From: Thermoflexales bacterium
GTDB taxonomy: Bacteria; Chloroflexota; Anaerolineae; Fen-1058
Assembly (NCBI GenBank): GCA_017882055.1
Contig: JADGQE010000205.1
Location: forward strand, 1 to 7,148
Length of the DNA: 7,148 nt
Reading direction: 5' to 3'
The notes beneath the pieces are model-generated. The model was not told where the DNA came from, did not search any database, and worked only from the letters and a program-made list of their open reading frames with translations. Positions 5,113 to 7,148 of this stretch are shown here, piece after piece (the stretch's first letter is position 1; each line of letters begins with the position of its first letter). Both the position numbers and the translations under genes were made by a program.

Positions 5113-6633
5113 ATGCCGTTATTTACACCTTCACGCCGCTGGCAGCCCGCGTACTATAGTTTCAAACGCGAAAGGCCCAGCCGCCGCCTGCTGGCCGCCG
5201 TCGAGCGGATAACGAAAGGGCCGATGTTTGGCTGCCGAATGTGCGGCAACTGTTTGCTGCAAGAGACGGCCTTCATTTGCCCGATGGAATGCCCCAAGGG
5301 TGCGCGCAATGGCCCGTGCGGCGGATCGACCTCCGAACAATGCTACGTCGATCCGACGCGGCCCTGCATGTGGTATAAGATTTACCAACGATCGGAGAAA
5401 ATGGGCCGATCGGAAAAATTACTGGAAGTGCTGCCGCCACTCGATTGGGACAAAGTCGGCACCGAGACGTGGGGCGATGTGTTTCAGCAAATTCAAAAGG
5501 TCGGTGCGCGCAAATTCTTTGGCGGACTATTCTCGAAAGAGACGCGGCACACCGCGTGGGAGTCGGTCTTTCAGCCGGTGCGCCAGCCCGATTGGTGGCA
5601 AGGCGATGCCAAGTATCACGCGCCTGCTTACACCGAGCCGATGTCGGAATTGGAGAAGCGGCTGAAAGCGGGTCAGTTTGTGGTGACGGCTGAAGTCGCA
5701 CCACCCCTGACAATGGCGACGAAGAAGCTGTGCACCAATGTCAACTTGATCAAGCCCTACGTGGCAGCCATCAACTTCACCGATAGCCCGTCGGCCACGC
5801 CGCGCATGTCGAGTTGGGCGTGCAGTGTGATGGCGCTGCAAAACGGCGCGGAGCCGGTGATGCAAATCGCCGCGCGTGATCGAACGCGCGTGGGCCTGCA
5901 ATCCGAAGTGCTGGGCGCGACGGCGCTGGGTGTGCGCAACATCCTGTGTCTGTCGGGCGACAGCGCCCGCATGGGCCCCGCGCCGATGAGCCGCCTCGAC
6001 GTGATCGACATCGATTCGATCCAGATGCTGTGGATTTTGCGGCGGATGCGCGACGAAGGCAAGTACCTCGACGGGCGCGAGATCAAGTTCCCGCCCAAAA
6101 TGTTCCTGGGCGCGGCGGCTTCGCCGTTTGCCAGCGAACCGCGCTTCCAGGCTATCCGCGAGCACAAGAAGGTCAATGCGGGCGCGCAGTTCTTCCAGAC
6201 CAACCTCGTCTTCGATGCCGACAAATTGGACATCTGGCTGAACGAATTGGCCAAGCGCAATATTCTCGACAAGGTCTATATCCTGATTGGCGTCACACCG
6301 CTGAAGACGTTGAAGATGGCGAAATATATGAATGACACGGTGCCCGGCGTGAATGTGCCTGCGCCGCTGCTCAAGCGGCTGGAGGCGGCGGGCGATAAGG
6401 CCGAAGAAGAAGGCGTGCAGATTGCGCTGGAACTGATCGAGAAGATCAAGACCAGGCAAGGCGTGCACGGCCTGCACATCATGGCGGTGGGTTGGGAAGA
6501 GATCGTGCCGCGCATCGTGCGCGAGGCGGGCTTGCTGCCAGAGGGCTTTGTCGAGCCGCCGCCGCTGCCGAAGCCTGCGGCCAGCCAGGAGAAGAAGCCC
6601 AAGTTGGAGCCGGTAGCGCAAGCAACGGCATAG
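5113..6633 (+). CDS. metF: Methylenetetrahydrofolate reductase, MetV-like domain fused to MetF
   Basis: This enzyme reduces methylene-H4folate to methyl-H4folate, the substrate of AcsE. The 506-residue protein starts at ATG 5113, with AGAGAGGG upstream; an upstream in-frame extension to 5023 only translates repeat DNA. Residues about 30-90 form a cysteine-rich domain resembling MetV (Pfam MTHFR_C type), with C41, C44, C47, C56, C60, C69, C77 and C85 (GCRMCGNC, ICPMECPKGARNGPCGG). After a linker, the MetF barrel runs from about 177 to 475. E194 in TAEVAPP and D283 in CLSGD correspond to the catalytic Glu and flavin-site Asp of E. coli MetF (E28, D120 from memory). A Pro/Lys-rich tail follows. 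In acetogens such as Moorella, metV and metF are separate neighbours and the enzyme takes electrons through partner proteins; here they are one chain. No hdr or rnfC-like partner gene is visible, so the electron donor is unknown. Confidence 0.92.
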   Translation: MPLFTPSRRWQPAYYSFKRERPSRRLLAAVERITKGPMFGCRMCGNCLLQETAFICPMECPKGARNGPCGGSTSEQCYVDPTRPCMWYKIYQRSEKMGRSEKLLEVLPPLDWDKVGTETWGDVFQQIQKVGARKFFGGLFSKETRHTAWESVFQPVRQPDWWQGDAKYHAPAYTEPMSELEKRLKAGQFVVTAEVAPPLTMATKKLCTNVNLIKPYVAAINFTDSPSATPRMSSWACSVMALQNGAEPVMQIAARDRTRVGLQSEVLGATALGVRNILCLSGDSARMGPAPMSRLDVIDIDSIQMLWILRRMRDEGKYLDGREIKFPPKMFLGAAASPFASEPRFQAIREHKKVNAGAQFFQTNLVFDADKLDIWLNELAKRNILDKVYILIGVTPLKTLKMAKYMNDTVPGVNVPAPLLKRLEAAGDKAEEEGVQIALELIEKIKTRQGVHGLHIMAVGWEEIVPRIVREAGLLPEGFVEPPPLPKPAASQEKKPKLEPVAQATA

Positions 6634-6644
6634 GATGCCGTTGC
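6622..6644 (+). other. Perfect 10-bp hairpin over the metVF stop codon
   Basis: GCAACGGCAT (6622-6631) and ATGCCGTTGC (6635-6644) pair perfectly around the loop AGG. The TAG stop (6631-6633) sits at the top of the stem and loop. There is no T-run after it, so alone it is not a standard terminator. It could protect the mRNA 3' end or pause transcription. Confidence 0.6.
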
Positions 6645-6657
6645 CACAAATGTGCAG

Positions 6658-6679
6658 GCATGGCATCCCTGTGCCATGC
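6658..6679 (+). other. Second hairpin downstream of metVF
   Basis: GCATGGCA (6658-6665) pairs perfectly with TGCCATGC (6672-6679) around a 6-nt loop, 13 nt after the stop-codon hairpin. No T-tract follows. Together the two stems may act as a 3'-end structure for the operon mRNA. Confidence 0.5.
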
Positions 6680-6760
6680 TGATCAACGAATGACGGCGCG
6701 CGGCATTCGATGCATATCCGTTGACGCCGTTCAAGTTGGCTTTTGCAGTGAATTGATCGT

Positions 6761-6809
6761 ACAATGAATCATCGAGTAGACGAGGTCTGTTTGATGATTC
6801 ATTGTTTTT
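6761..6809 (+). terminator. Candidate rho-independent terminator of the acs/metVF unit
   Basis: ACAATGAATCATC (6761-6773) and GATGATTCATTGT (6793-6805) form a perfect 13-bp stem running into TTTTT (6805-6809). The 19-nt loop holds an inner AGAC/GTCT stem (6778-6781 with 6785-6788). The stem is A/T-rich, which is weaker than usual for a terminator, but the T-run and the position 128 nt after the last gene fit. A weak promoter-like pair (TTGGCT 6736-6741, TACAAT 6760-6765, 18-bp spacer) overlaps its left edge, so a regulatory palindrome is an alternative. Confidence 0.55.
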
Positions 6810-6836
6810 GAATGCAGTTGTTGAGGAGTGAAGACC

Positions 6837-6968
6837 ATGTCTGCATTGAGCCGACCTGGGTTGCGCGCAGCGCGCTATCAGCCGCCCTACTCTCATCCGC
6901 AGGGCGTTGCGTCACCGTGCTATAATCGTGGTAGGCACTCCGCAACGAAAGTAGGAGACGTTCGATGA
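6837..6968 (+). CDS. Possible 43-residue small ORF overlapping the DUF433 start
   Basis: I recognise no function. The ATG at 6837 has GAGGAG (6823-6828) eight bases upstream, and its TGA overlaps the next gene's ATG (ATGA at 6965-6968), as in translationally coupled pairs. The peptide (MSALSRPGLRAARYQPPYSH onwards) is basic and rich in Ser, Pro and Arg, with no domain or membrane segment. Against it, the strong -10 of the next gene lies inside it, and the composition could be chance. It may be a small leader, a gene remnant or nothing. Confidence 0.22.
   Translation: MSALSRPGLRAARYQPPYSHPQGVASPCYNRGRHSATKVGDVR
6905..6947 (+). promoter_or_regulatory. Extended -10 promoter within an inverted repeat, driving the DUF433 gene
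   Basis: TGCTATAAT at 6918-6926 is a perfect extended -10 (TG-n-TATAAT), which can work without a good -35; none is seen at the usual distance. It is 38 nt before the DUF433 ATG. A perfect 7-bp inverted repeat, CGTTGCG (6905-6911) and CGCAACG (6941-6947), is centred on the -10 and could be an operator. The promoter call is direct from sequence; the operator is inference. Confidence 0.6.
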
Positions 6969-7148
6969 CTACATTGCAAGACGCTGAGAAACTTCTGGCC
7001 AACATGACCCGCGCGGAGAAGGCGCAAATCCTGCAATGGGTCGTGCGTGATCTGGGCGATGCCTTCCCCGGCATCGAGAGCACGTCGGGCGTCAGCGGCG
7101 GCGAGCCGCGGATCGTGCGCACGCGCATTCCCGTGTGGCTGCTGGTTC
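6965..7148 (+). CDS. DUF433 domain protein (antitoxin-type), 3'-truncated
   Basis: The first 61 residues are present and the gene runs off the right edge. The ATG at 6965 has TAGGAG seven bases upstream (6952-6957). Residues about 3-38 form the helical leader seen in many members (LANMTRAEKAQILQWVVRDLGDAFPGIE). Then comes the DUF433 signature GVSGGEPRIVRTRIPVWLLV (about 42-61). DUF433 proteins are small, predicted DNA-binding proteins often paired with a PIN-like (DUF5615) protein in toxin-antitoxin-type loci. Such a partner would be expected just beyond the window but cannot be seen. Its own extended -10 promoter and the terminator before it separate it from the Wood-Ljungdahl genes. Molecular function is not established from this fragment. 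Confidence 0.88.
   Translation, partial: MTTLQDAEKLLANMTRAEKAQILQWVVRDLGDAFPGIESTSGVSGGEPRIVRTRIPVWLLV

Noticed and set aside
5527..6666. Long minus-strand open frame (379 codons) opposite metVF
   Set aside because: It is a shadow of the high-G+C metVF gene: its His/Arg/Gln-rich translation has no recognisable domain, and the plus strand holds a clear enzyme.

Overview
The window holds a one-strand (+) cluster for the methyl (eastern) branch and corrinoid step of the Wood-Ljungdahl (reductive acetyl-CoA) pathway. In order it contains: the 3' part of acsC (corrinoid iron-sulfur protein, large subunit); a 71-residue four-cysteine protein I do not recognise; a RACo-type ferredoxin/ASKHA ATPase that reactivates the corrinoid protein; acsE (methyl-H4folate:corrinoid protein methyltransferase); a two-CBS-domain protein; and a methylenetetrahydrofolate reductase in which a cysteine-rich MetV-like domain is fused in front of the MetF barrel. 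A terminator-like hairpin follows. A separate unit then begins with an extended -10 promoter and the start of a DUF433 (antitoxin-type) gene that runs off the right edge.

The chemistry is consistent. MetV-MetF makes methyl-H4folate, AcsE moves the methyl group to cob(I)amide on AcsC/AcsD, and RACo re-reduces the cofactor when it oxidises to cob(II). AcsD, CO dehydrogenase/acetyl-CoA synthase, FolD and formyl-H4folate synthetase are not in the window and may lie to the left. The CBS protein may add adenylate sensing, but this is inference.

The most unusual aspect is the load of small palindromic repeats. Three successive gaps of 68-75 bases (after acsC, before RACo, before acsE) each contain a long hairpin built from short repeated words, and the two flanking RACo belong to one family. 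A nested repeat structure lies upstream of metVF. Inside the RACo gene there are two apparently in-frame repeat-derived inserts: one of 84 bp bounded by 9-bp direct repeats (residues about 197-224), and one REP-like palindrome (residues about 501-515).

The organism is an anaerobic bacterium with a moderately high G+C genome. The pathway, the abundance of such repeats and the DUF433 gene suggest Chloroflexota (Anaerolineae-like), but this is an inference from style, not a phylogenetic result. I saw no tRNA, rRNA, CRISPR array, transposase or convincing minus-strand gene.
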